A stretch of 62,412 nucleotides of DNA from Acidobacteriota bacterium (GTDB lineage: Bacteria > Acidobacteriota > Vicinamibacteria > Marinacidobacterales > Marinacidobacteraceae), in the NCBI GenBank assembly GCA_009840635.1, contig VXNL01000086.1, positions 1 through 62,412 on the forward strand, given 5' to 3'. The position numbers and the translations under genes were made by a program. Of this stretch, positions 26,872-34,211 are shown piece by piece (position 1 is the first letter of the stretch; the number at the start of each line of letters is the position of its first letter). The notes under the pieces are model-generated. The model saw only the letters and a program-made list of their open reading frames with translations, was not told the DNA's origin and ran no database searches.

Positions 26872-27726
26872 ATGTTTCCAAGCCAATTCGACTACCACCG
26901 CGCCGCTTCGGTCGCCGAGGCGGTGGAGTTGCTTTCCTCGCTTCCGGACGCCAAGCTGGTCGCCGGCGGGCACAGCCTGATTCCGGCGATGAAGCTGCGC
27001 GCCGCGCAGCCGGCCGCCCTCGTGGACATCGGGAGGATTCCCGGTCTGTCCGATATCTCGTCGGACGGGGACAGCTTGGTCATCGGCGCGCTCGCGACCC
27101 ACACCTCGGTTGCCGACGCGGCGGCGGTCCGGGGCGGTTGCCCGATGCTGGCCGAGACGGCGGCGGCGATCGGGGACATCCAGGTGCGGAACCGGGGGAC
27201 GATCGGGGGCAGTCTGGCCCACGCCGATCCGGGCGCCGACTACCCCGCCGCGATGCTTGCGCTCGGCGCTGAGGTCACTGCCGTGGGGGCGGGCGGCGAA
27301 CGGACGATCGCGGCTTCCGACTTCTTCGTGGACATCCTGACCACGGCGCTGGCCGACAACGAGGTCATCACCTCGGTTCGCGTTCCCTGCGCCGCGGGCG
27401 GCGCCTACCTCAAGCACCGTCATCCGGCCTCCAGTTACGCCGTGGTCGGGGTGGCCGCGTGCGTCGGGTTGGATGGCGGCGACGTCGCGAGCTGCGCGAT
27501 CGGGATCAACGGGGTCACCGGCAAGGCGGTGCTGGCGGACGCGGCCGCGGCGGCGCTCTGCGGCGGCCCGGCCAGCGCGGACCGGATCGCGGCCGCCGCC
27601 GCGTGCGTCGGGGATGCCTTCGACGAGCCGCTCGGCGATCTCTACGCCTCGGGAGAGTTCCGGGCGCATCTCGCCGGGGTGTACACGAAGCGCGCGCTGG
27701 CCGTCGCGGCCGCGCGGGCCGGCTAG
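26872..27726 (+). CDS. coxM: Form II CODH-like FAD subunit
   Basis: 284 residues, 12 bases after coxL, with AGAGGAG ahead of the ATG. FAD loops are AGGHSLIP (31-38) and TIGGSLAHADPGADYP (110-125). The S-L-M order and spacing fit form II operons. It completes the heterotrimer whose electrons probably go to the respiratory chain. The next gene, a MoxR ATPase, begins 11 bases later on a TTG. Confidence 0.92.
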   Translation: MFPSQFDYHRAASVAEAVELLSSLPDAKLVAGGHSLIPAMKLRAAQPAALVDIGRIPGLSDISSDGDSLVIGALATHTSVADAAAVRGGCPMLAETAAAIGDIQVRNRGTIGGSLAHADPGADYPAAMLALGAEVTAVGAGGERTIAASDFFVDILTTALADNEVITSVRVPCAAGGAYLKHRHPASSYAVVGVAACVGLDGGDVASCAIGINGVTGKAVLADAAAAALCGGPASADRIAAAAACVGDAFDEPLGDLYASGEFRAHLAGVYTKRALAVAAARAG

Positions 27727-27737
27727 CTGGCAGGCGG

Positions 27738-28649
27738 TTGTCGGCGACCGAAACGGCGACCGTCTCCTCGGTCCCCGAACTCACCGGGGAACTCGCGGGG
27801 CAGGGGTATATCGCCGACAGCGCGTTGGCCACGGCGCTCTTTTTGGCCCTCCGCCTCGAGCGTCCCCTTTTCCTCGAAGGGGAGGCCGGCGTCGGCAAGA
27901 CGGAACTCGCCAAGGTCACGGCGGCGGTGCTTGGAGCTCCGCTGATCCGGCTCCAGTGCTACGAGGGACTGGACATCTCACAGGCGGCCTACGAGTGGAA
28001 CTACACCCGGCAGATGCTGGCCATCCGGCTGGCGGAAAGCCGGGGAACCGCCATGGAACAGCAGGACCTGTTCGGCCCGGACTTCCTGCTGCGCCGGCCT
28101 CTCCTGCACGCCATCGAGTCCTCGTCGCCGGGCAGCCGCCCGGTGCTGCTCATCGACGAGGTGGACCGCAGCGACGAGGAGTTCGAGGCCTATCTGCTGG
28201 AAGTCCTTTCGGACTTCCAGATCACGATTCCCGAGATCGGCACGATTCAGGCGGAGGCGCCGCCGGTCGTGGTCCTGACTTCGAACCGGACCCGGGAGGT
28301 CCACGACGCCCTGAAACGGCGCTGCCTCTACCACTGGATTCCCTATCCCAGCTACGAACGCGAACTCGAGATCGTCCGCGAGCGGGTGCCCCAGGCGGCG
28401 GCGCAACTGGCCGCGGAGGCCACCCGGTTCGCCCAGGAACTGCGCGAACTCGATCTCTTCAAGCGCCCGGGAGTGTCCGAAACCCTGGACTGGACGATGG
28501 CGCTGGCCTCGCTGGGGAAGACCGCCCTCGACGAGGCCGCGGTGGACCGGACGCTGGGAGCGCTTCTCAAGTACCGGGACGATCTCGAGATGGTCCGCGG
28601 GGAACGGGCGGGGGCCATCCTCACCCGCTTGGCCGCCGGAGTCTCTTGA
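27738..28649 (+). CDS. coxD: MoxR-family AAA+ ATPase (CoxD)
   Basis: 303 residues. The TTG start is the only plausible initiator between the coxM stop and the domain. Walker A GEAGVGKT (48-55), Walker B VLLIDEVDRS with the adjacent DEEFEAYLLEVL helix, and the sensor segment VVLTSNRTREVHDALKRRC are all intact. CoxD in Oligotropha is a chaperone-like ATPase needed to build the sulfurated Mo-Cu site. It works with the VWA protein CoxE, encoded next with a 4-base TTGA overlap. Here it is embedded with a form II enzyme, but might serve the form I enzyme too since that locus lacks coxD/coxE. Confidence 0.9.
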   Translation: MSATETATVSSVPELTGELAGQGYIADSALATALFLALRLERPLFLEGEAGVGKTELAKVTAAVLGAPLIRLQCYEGLDISQAAYEWNYTRQMLAIRLAESRGTAMEQQDLFGPDFLLRRPLLHAIESSSPGSRPVLLIDEVDRSDEEFEAYLLEVLSDFQITIPEIGTIQAEAPPVVVLTSNRTREVHDALKRRCLYHWIPYPSYERELEIVRERVPQAAAQLAAEATRFAQELRELDLFKRPGVSETLDWTMALASLGKTALDEAAVDRTLGALLKYRDDLEMVRGERAGAILTRLAAGVS

Positions 28650-29902
28650 CGCCCGCGGCCCGGGGTCCGCAATCGGGAGCTGGGGCGGCGCTCCCCCCGC
28701 TGCTCCAGAACCTCACGCTCTTCGGGCGCCTGCTGCGGGGGATCGGGCTCCCGGTGTCGACCGCCCGGATGCTGGATCTGGCGCAGGCGCTGCCGCTCAT
28801 CGAGGTCTTCCGGCGCGAGGAGTTCCACGCTGCCGCCCGCGCCCTGCTCATCCACCGGCGCGAGGACCTCGAACTCTTCGACGCCGCCTTCGCGCTCTTC
28901 TGGGAAACGCCGCCCGAACGGTGGACGCGGGCCCGGCTCCCCGGAATGATGCTCCGGAAGCAGCGCTCCCCGGTCCGGCAGGCGACCTTCCGGCCGGTTG
29001 TCCCCGGGAGGGATGCCGGCTCGGATCAGGAGCCGCAGCATCCATTCGCCCGGCGCACCTGGAGTGATCGCGAGTCCCTCGAGCACCGCGACTTCTCCGA
29101 CCTCGACGAGGACGAACTGCGAGAAGTACGCGCGCTGATCCGGGACGCCGGCTGGCGGGCCGCCCGCCGCCGGGTGGTGCGTTTCCGGCCCGGCGGCAAC
29201 CGGAACCTGGATCTCCGCCGGACGCTGCGGAGGGGGCTCCGGTCGGGCGGCGAGTGGGTGCGCCTCGAACGCCGGCGGCGCCGGGAGAAACCGCGGCCGC
29301 TCATCGTGCTCGCCGACGTGAGCGGATCCATGGAGCAGACAGCCCGCGTCCTGCTCCATTTCCTCTACGGGCTCTCGCACGGGTCGCCCGGGCGGGTGGA
29401 GGCCTTCGTCTTCGCCACCCGGCTCACCCGGATCACCCGCAAGCTCGCCGACCGGCGGGTGGACCGGGCCCTCCGGGAAGCCTCGGAAGCCGTGCGCGAC
29501 TGGTCGGGCGGGACCCGCATCGGCGAAACCCTCCACCGCTTCAACCTGGAGTGGGCGCGGCGTCTGCCCACCTCCGCCGCGGTGGTGCTCCTGGTGAGCG
29601 ACGGCTGGGACCGCGGCGATCCGGCCCTCGTGGCCTCCGAAATGGAGCGCCTTCGGGGCCTGGCCTGGCGGGTGGTCTGGCTGAATCCGCTGCTGTCCGA
29701 TGAGGGGTACGAGCCGCTTACCCGGGGAATGGCTGCGGCGCTTCCCCACATCCACGACTTTCTTCCCGTGAACAACCTGGCGAGCGTGCGTTCGCTGGCG
29801 GACCACCTGGCGCAACTGGATCCGGTCGGACGTTCCGCTGCCCCGCCTCTCAGGACCTGGCGGCGGGCGCTCGCTGCGCCGGCTTCCGGGTCCGCACGAT
29901 AA
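28646..29902 (+). CDS. coxE: VWA-domain protein (CoxE)
   Basis: 418 residues from a TTG that overlaps the coxD stop. The frame is open far upstream through coxD and coxM, but that part is a shadow. About 20-110 is helical (LLQNLTLFGRLLRGIGLPVS), about 110-215 a charged region, and about 218-400 a von Willebrand A domain with the MIDAS motif DVSGSM (from 224), GGTRIG and LVSDGWDRGDP. MoxR plus VWA pairs act as metal-centre insertion machines. CoxE probably docks CoxD to the hydroxylase. Confidence 0.88.
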   Translation: MTPAARGPQSGAGAALPPLLQNLTLFGRLLRGIGLPVSTARMLDLAQALPLIEVFRREEFHAAARALLIHRREDLELFDAAFALFWETPPERWTRARLPGMMLRKQRSPVRQATFRPVVPGRDAGSDQEPQHPFARRTWSDRESLEHRDFSDLDEDELREVRALIRDAGWRAARRRVVRFRPGGNRNLDLRRTLRRGLRSGGEWVRLERRRRREKPRPLIVLADVSGSMEQTARVLLHFLYGLSHGSPGRVEAFVFATRLTRITRKLADRRVDRALREASEAVRDWSGGTRIGETLHRFNLEWARRLPTSAAVVLLVSDGWDRGDPALVASEMERLRGLAWRVVWLNPLLSDEGYEPLTRGMAAALPHIHDFLPVNNLASVRSLADHLAQLDPVGRSAAPPLRTWRRALAAPASGSAR

Positions 29903-29917
29903 TCCCGCCACCGTCCC

Positions 29918-30922
29918 ATGCGCGACATCGCTCCGGCCCTCGATTCCTGGCTGGCCGGAGAAGGGCCGCTCGCGCTCTCCACGGTGGTTCACACCTGGGG
30001 TTCGGGACCGCGGCGTCCCGGCGCCCGGATGACGATCGACCGCGAGGGCCGGATCGCCGGCTCGGTCAGCGGGGGCTGCGTCGAATCCAGTGTGGTCGAG
30101 GCGGCGCGCGAGGTTATCGAGAGCGGAGAGCCACGGCTGCTTCGCTTCGCAGTTTCCGACGAACTGGCGTGGGGAGTGGGTCTCGCCTGCGGCGGATCGC
30201 TCACGGTGTTCGTCGAGCGGGCGGACCGGGAACTGCTCGGCCGGGTGCGCGAGGGAATGCGGCGCCGGGACCCCGTGGGACTGGCGGTCGTGACCTCCGG
30301 GCCGAACCTCGGCGACAGCCTGGTGAAGTTCGCCGGGTCGCCGGGAATCGGCTCTCCGGCGCTGGCCGATGCCGCCGATGCGGCCCTCGCAGCGGGCAAG
30401 CCACTCGCGACCGATACGGAACACGGGTCCGTCTTCTGCGACGTCATCCTGCCGTCCGAATCGCTGGTCATCGTGGGCGGCGTCCACATCGCGCAGACAC
30501 TCTGCGGTCTCGCGACCCGGGTCGGCTACCGTCCGGTGATCTGCGACCCGCGCCCGGTGTTTGCCTCCTCCGAGCGTTTCCCCGGCGTGGAAATCGTGAA
30601 CGAGTGGCCTGAGGAGGGATTTCGGCGGATCGGGCTCGACGCGAGCACCGCGGTCGCCACCCTGACGCACGACCCGAAGCTGGACGACCCGGCACTCGCG
30701 CTGGCCCTCGAGAGTCCCGCCTTCTACGTGGGGGCGCTCGGCAGCCGCAAGACGCACGCGCGGCGTCTCGACCGGCTGCGGGAGCGCGGCACCCCCGAGG
30801 ACGCACTCGCCCGCATCGCAGCGCCCATCGGTCTTGCGATCGGGGCGCGGACGCCGGACCAGATCGCGCTCGCGGTGATGGCCCAGGTGGTGGCGGCGAG
30901 GAACGGCGTTTCGGTGGGATGA
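29918..30922 (+). CDS. XdhC/CoxF-family molybdenum cofactor maturation protein
   Basis: 334 residues. The N-terminal domain has ALSTVVHTWGSGPRRPGARM and GSVSGGCVESSVVEAA; the latter Cys is the conserved XdhC residue thought to participate in Mo-cofactor handling. The middle (LACGGSLTVFVE) is also characteristic. The C-terminal Rossmann domain starts at LVIVGGVHIAQTLCGLATRV and ends IGARTPDQIALAVMAQVVAA. It inserts sulfurated molybdenum cofactor into the hydroxylase. Unlike the form I homologue it lacks a YHS domain. Its stop overlaps the ABC ATPase start (ATGA), tying the two systems together. Confidence 0.9.
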   Translation: MRDIAPALDSWLAGEGPLALSTVVHTWGSGPRRPGARMTIDREGRIAGSVSGGCVESSVVEAAREVIESGEPRLLRFAVSDELAWGVGLACGGSLTVFVERADRELLGRVREGMRRRDPVGLAVVTSGPNLGDSLVKFAGSPGIGSPALADAADAALAAGKPLATDTEHGSVFCDVILPSESLVIVGGVHIAQTLCGLATRVGYRPVICDPRPVFASSERFPGVEIVNEWPEEGFRRIGLDASTAVATLTHDPKLDDPALALALESPAFYVGALGSRKTHARRLDRLRERGTPEDALARIAAPIGLAIGARTPDQIALAVMAQVVAARNGVSVG

Positions 30923-31650
30923 GCCCCGTCCTGGAGCTGGATCGGGTCGTTCGACGATATACGCAGGCAGACGGGTCGGAACTGACGATCCTCGACTCCG
31001 TCAGCCTGGGCATCGGGAAAGGCGAGACCGTTTCCGTTGCCGGACGGTCGGGCAGCGGGAAGAGCACGCTGCTGCACATCGCGGCGGGCATCGAAATCCC
31101 GAGCGAAGGGACCGTTCGTCTCGGGGAGAGGGACCTGGCCGGCCTCTCCGACCCGGAACGCAGCCGGCTGCGCGGCCGGTTCGTGGGACTCGTGTTCCAG
31201 TTCTTCCATCTCGTGCCCTACCTGACGGTTCGCGAGAACGTGCTGTTGCCGGCCCGCATCGCTCGCGTCCATGAAGTGCCGGGCGAAGCCGAGGACCCGA
31301 CGGAGGTGGGCGCCGCCGCCGATCGCCTGCTTGCCGCGGTCGGACTGGAAGGCCGCGCCCGCGAGCCGGCGCGGCGGCTCTCGGGTGGCGAAATGCAACG
31401 GACGGCGATTGCCCGGGCGCTTCTGCTAGGACCTGCGCTGCTGCTGGCCGACGAACCGACCGGCAACCTCGATGCCCGTGGCGCCGGCACGGTGGCGGAC
31501 CTGCTCTTCCGCCTGGTCCGCGACCGGGGCGCCGGACTGCTGCTCGCGACCCACGATCCAGAGCTTGCGGCCCGGGCCGACACCCGGTTGCGGCTGCGCG
31601 GGGGGCGGCTCTTCGCCGATGAGCGGCCGCCCTCCTCGAACGCGCGGTGA
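30919..31650 (+). CDS. LolD/MacB-like ABC transporter ATPase (AttE-like)
   Basis: 243 residues. Walker A GRSGSGKST, Q-loop VFQFFHLVPYLTV, signature LSGGEMQRTAIARAL, Walker B LLLADEPTGNLD and the switch THD. VFQFFHLVP and the LADEPTGNLD ending place it in the MacB/LolD/FtsE group that works with FtsX-fold permeases rather than in import. It overlaps both neighbours by 4 bases. With the double FtsX permease and the AttH-like lipocalin that follow, it matches the AttEFGH gene set, of unknown cargo. Probably hydrolyses ATP at the inner face of the membrane. Confidence 0.9.
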   Translation: MSPVLELDRVVRRYTQADGSELTILDSVSLGIGKGETVSVAGRSGSGKSTLLHIAAGIEIPSEGTVRLGERDLAGLSDPERSRLRGRFVGLVFQFFHLVPYLTVRENVLLPARIARVHEVPGEAEDPTEVGAAADRLLAAVGLEGRAREPARRLSGGEMQRTAIARALLLGPALLLADEPTGNLDARGAGTVADLLFRLVRDRGAGLLLATHDPELAARADTRLRLRGGRLFADERPPSSNAR

Positions 31651-34211
31651 TCCGGCTGCTGCTACGGGCCGCACCGGCCCGCTTTCGGGCGGCGCCTGCG
31701 CTGGGGGCACTCCCGGTCCTCGCTATTGCGCTGGGCGCCGGAGCGGTGCTGTCGGTGCAGCTCCTGAACCGGGCGGCGCTCGAGACCCTGGACGCCGGTC
31801 TCGAGGTCATATCCGGTGGCGCCGATCTCGTCGTTGCCGGGCTGGTGGAGGAAGCCGGAAGCGTTGCGGACGAGGCGTGGCCGGCCGTCCTCGCGACCCC
31901 GGGCGTCCGGCGCGCCGCGCCGGTGATCCGCCTCGCCGGGCTCCGGGTGGGAACCATCGACCGGGAGGTATCCGTCCCCGGGTGGGGAGTGGACATGGTT
32001 TCGGGATCCTTCTATTTCGCCGGTGCGGACGAGGGAACCCTCGCTCCGGAGGTCTTCTTCTCCGGAGGCATCGTCCTTCCGGAGCGGGTTGCGAGCCGGC
32101 TCGGAGTCGGTCCGCTTAACCCGGTGTGGATCGGGCTCGACGGCGCGGGCGCCGTGGGTCGGCGCCCGACGCTCGTGGCGGGGACGTACCCTGGCGAGAA
32201 CGGGCACGCTTCCGCCTTCCTGGACCTCTCCTACGCCCAGGCGCTTCGCGGACGGCCGGGTCTTGACCGGATCGAGGTGTCCGTGGCGGAAGGATCGGAC
32301 GTAGAAACGATCCGGAGTGCGTTGTCCGCGCGGATTCCCGGAACCAGGATCGAGGAGAGCGGAACGCTGCGCGCGGAGGGGGCGGATCTCTTCGCGGCGT
32401 TCCGGCTGAATCTCCTTGCGCTCTCCGCGGTGAGCCTGCTGGTGGCGGCGTTCCTGGTATATGCGAGCGTCCGCGCCGCGCTCGCCGCGCGCCGCCAGGA
32501 GATCGGCCTCTACCGGGCGCTCGGCGCCTCGCGCCGGCGCGTGGGGACGCTGCTCCTCGGCGAGGTGCTTCTCATGGCCCTCGCCGGCGCCGTCCTCGGG
32601 ATTCCGGTGGGCGCCCTGGCCGCCGGAGCCTCGCTGGACCGCGTCAGCGCGACGATCTCGAACCTATATCTACTGGAAAGGATCGAGGGATTGACGATCG
32701 ATCCGCAGGTCGTGCTGCTGGCAGGGCTCGTCGCCGTGGCGGCGGCGCTCGCCGGGGCGGCGCCGCAGGTGCTCGCGGAGTCGTCCCGCGCGCCGGTGAC
32801 CCTGCTGGCCCCGGGGCGCGCTTCGCTTTCCCCGCGACGCCGCCGGTTCTGGCGCCTTGGTCCGCCGGTCGTCGGGACGGCGCTGATCGGAGCCGCCGGC
32901 TGGGCGGCTCTCGATCCCGGGAGTTGGCCGGCGCTTCCCGGAAGCGGTTTCGGGGCGGCCGGCGCGCTGCTCATCGGGGCCGCGCTCCTCCCGGACGCGG
33001 TGATCCGGCTGGCGGCGGGCTCCCGGGCGGGGCAGAACTCCGCGGTCGGCCGGGGAGTCCTCGCCGCTCTCCGGGAGTCCGGTTCCACGGGACCGCCGGC
33101 GGCGGCGCTGGTCGTGGCGGTCGCCATGCTGGTCGGGGTGAGCGCCCTGATCGGGAGTTTCCGGGCAACCCTCGATGCCTGGCTGGGGGAAACGCTGGCC
33201 GCCGACATCTACGTTTCGCGGGCAGGGGGAGCGGGGGGGGCGCGGTCGATCGCTTCCGAGCGCCGGGCCCTGTCCGCCGAGGTGCTGGCCGCCACCGCCG
33301 CGGATCCGGACGTTCGGGACCGCGATCTGCTGCGGGCGTTGCGAATTCGGCTCGAAGGGCGGCCGGTTGCGGTGTTGGGGGTGGACGCCGCCCTCCCCGC
33401 AGCGGGAGACCGCTTCTCCATTCTGGGAGATCGGGAGGCGGCGCTCGCGGGTTTCGGGAGGGGGGAACTGCTGGTGTCCGAGCCGCTGGCGCGGCGGCTG
33501 GGGCTCGAGGCCGGAGCCGCGCTGTCCCTCCCGGCCGCAACGGCAGGCCGTCCCCTGCGGGTCGCCGGGGTCTACCGCGACTACGGCAACGAACAGGGGG
33601 CGCTGTTCCTTGACCGGACGCTCATGAACTCCCTCTACCCGCCGGAGCCCGGGACACCGGCGCCCGTTCACGGCGCCGCCCTCTACCTCCGGGAGGGGGC
33701 CGACCGGGCGGCGGCGGTCACCCGTCTGGAACGGACGCTGGGGCCGAGCGCGAACGTCGTGGACAACGCCGCGCTCCGGTCCCGGGCGCTGGATGTGTTC
33801 GACCAGACGATGGCGGTGACCGGGCTCCTGCGCGTCTTCGCGCTGGTGATCGCGGCGCTCGGGGTCGGACTCTTCCTCTGGACGCTGGTGCGCGAGCGGG
33901 CCCCGGAAGTGGCGCTCAACCGAGCGCTGGGGGCGGACCGCGGACAGGTCGCCGCCGGCTTTCTCGGCCGGACACTGGTGATCATCGGGATTTCGCTCCT
34001 GATCGGCGGCGGCGCGGGCGCCGTGCTCACCCTGCTCCTGGTCCAGGTCGTCAACCCGGCGTGGTTCGGCTGGACCCTAACGCTCCATTGGCCGCTCGAA
34101 GTCCTGGCCGCGCAGGCGGCCGCGGTGGTGCTGGCGGGTCTCCTGGCGGCCGTCCTTCCCGCGCGCCTGGCCTCCCGCCTGGACGCGACCGCTCTCCGCC
34201 AGGAGATCTGA
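31647..34211 (+). CDS. Double FtsX-fold ABC permease (AttFG-like)
   Basis: 854 residues, GTG start overlapping the ATPase stop. An N-terminal transmembrane helix (about 15-35) precedes a periplasmic MacB_PCD-like domain; the first FtsX core is at about 250-390, with LYRALGASRRRVGTLLLGEV. A second TM helix, another periplasmic domain and a second FtsX core (about 715-850, with ALNRALGADRGQVAAGFLGRT) follow. Two permease halves are thus fused in one chain. Such permeases move lipoproteins, lipids or envelope substrates mechanically rather than through a channel. Very GC-rich but with normal coding structure. It is the first half of the pair with the ATPase; the lipocalin gene follows with a 1-base overlap. 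Confidence 0.9.
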   Translation: MIRLLLRAAPARFRAAPALGALPVLAIALGAGAVLSVQLLNRAALETLDAGLEVISGGADLVVAGLVEEAGSVADEAWPAVLATPGVRRAAPVIRLAGLRVGTIDREVSVPGWGVDMVSGSFYFAGADEGTLAPEVFFSGGIVLPERVASRLGVGPLNPVWIGLDGAGAVGRRPTLVAGTYPGENGHASAFLDLSYAQALRGRPGLDRIEVSVAEGSDVETIRSALSARIPGTRIEESGTLRAEGADLFAAFRLNLLALSAVSLLVAAFLVYASVRAALAARRQEIGLYRALGASRRRVGTLLLGEVLLMALAGAVLGIPVGALAAGASLDRVSATISNLYLLERIEGLTIDPQVVLLAGLVAVAAALAGAAPQVLAESSRAPVTLLAPGRASLSPRRRRFWRLGPPVVGTALIGAAGWAALDPGSWPALPGSGFGAAGALLIGAALLPDAVIRLAAGSRAGQNSAVGRGVLAALRESGSTGPPAAALVVAVAMLVGVSALIGSFRATLDAWLGETLAADIYVSRAGGAGGARSIASERRALSAEVLAATAADPDVRDRDLLRALRIRLEGRPVAVLGVDAALPAAGDRFSILGDREAALAGFGRGELLVSEPLARRLGLEAGAALSLPAATAGRPLRVAGVYRDYGNEQGALFLDRTLMNSLYPPEPGTPAPVHGAALYLREGADRAAAVTRLERTLGPSANVVDNAALRSRALDVFDQTMAVTGLLRVFALVIAALGVGLFLWTLVRERAPEVALNRALGADRGQVAAGFLGRTLVIIGISLLIGGGAGAVLTLLLVQVVNPAWFGWTLTLHWPLEVLAAQAAAVVLAGLLAAVLPARLASRLDATALRQEI

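Noticed and set aside
24472..27669. A 1065-codon open frame on the minus strand across the form II coxL and coxM genes
   Set aside because: Composition is an antisense mirror of the coxL codons, it has no family motifs, and the plus-strand genes are clearly real. High GC leaves few stops in shadow frames.
27473..28645. A long in-frame N-terminal extension of CoxE through coxM and coxD
   Set aside because: Two confirmed genes occupy this stretch in another frame; the TTG at 28646 overlapping the coxD stop is a normal coupled start.
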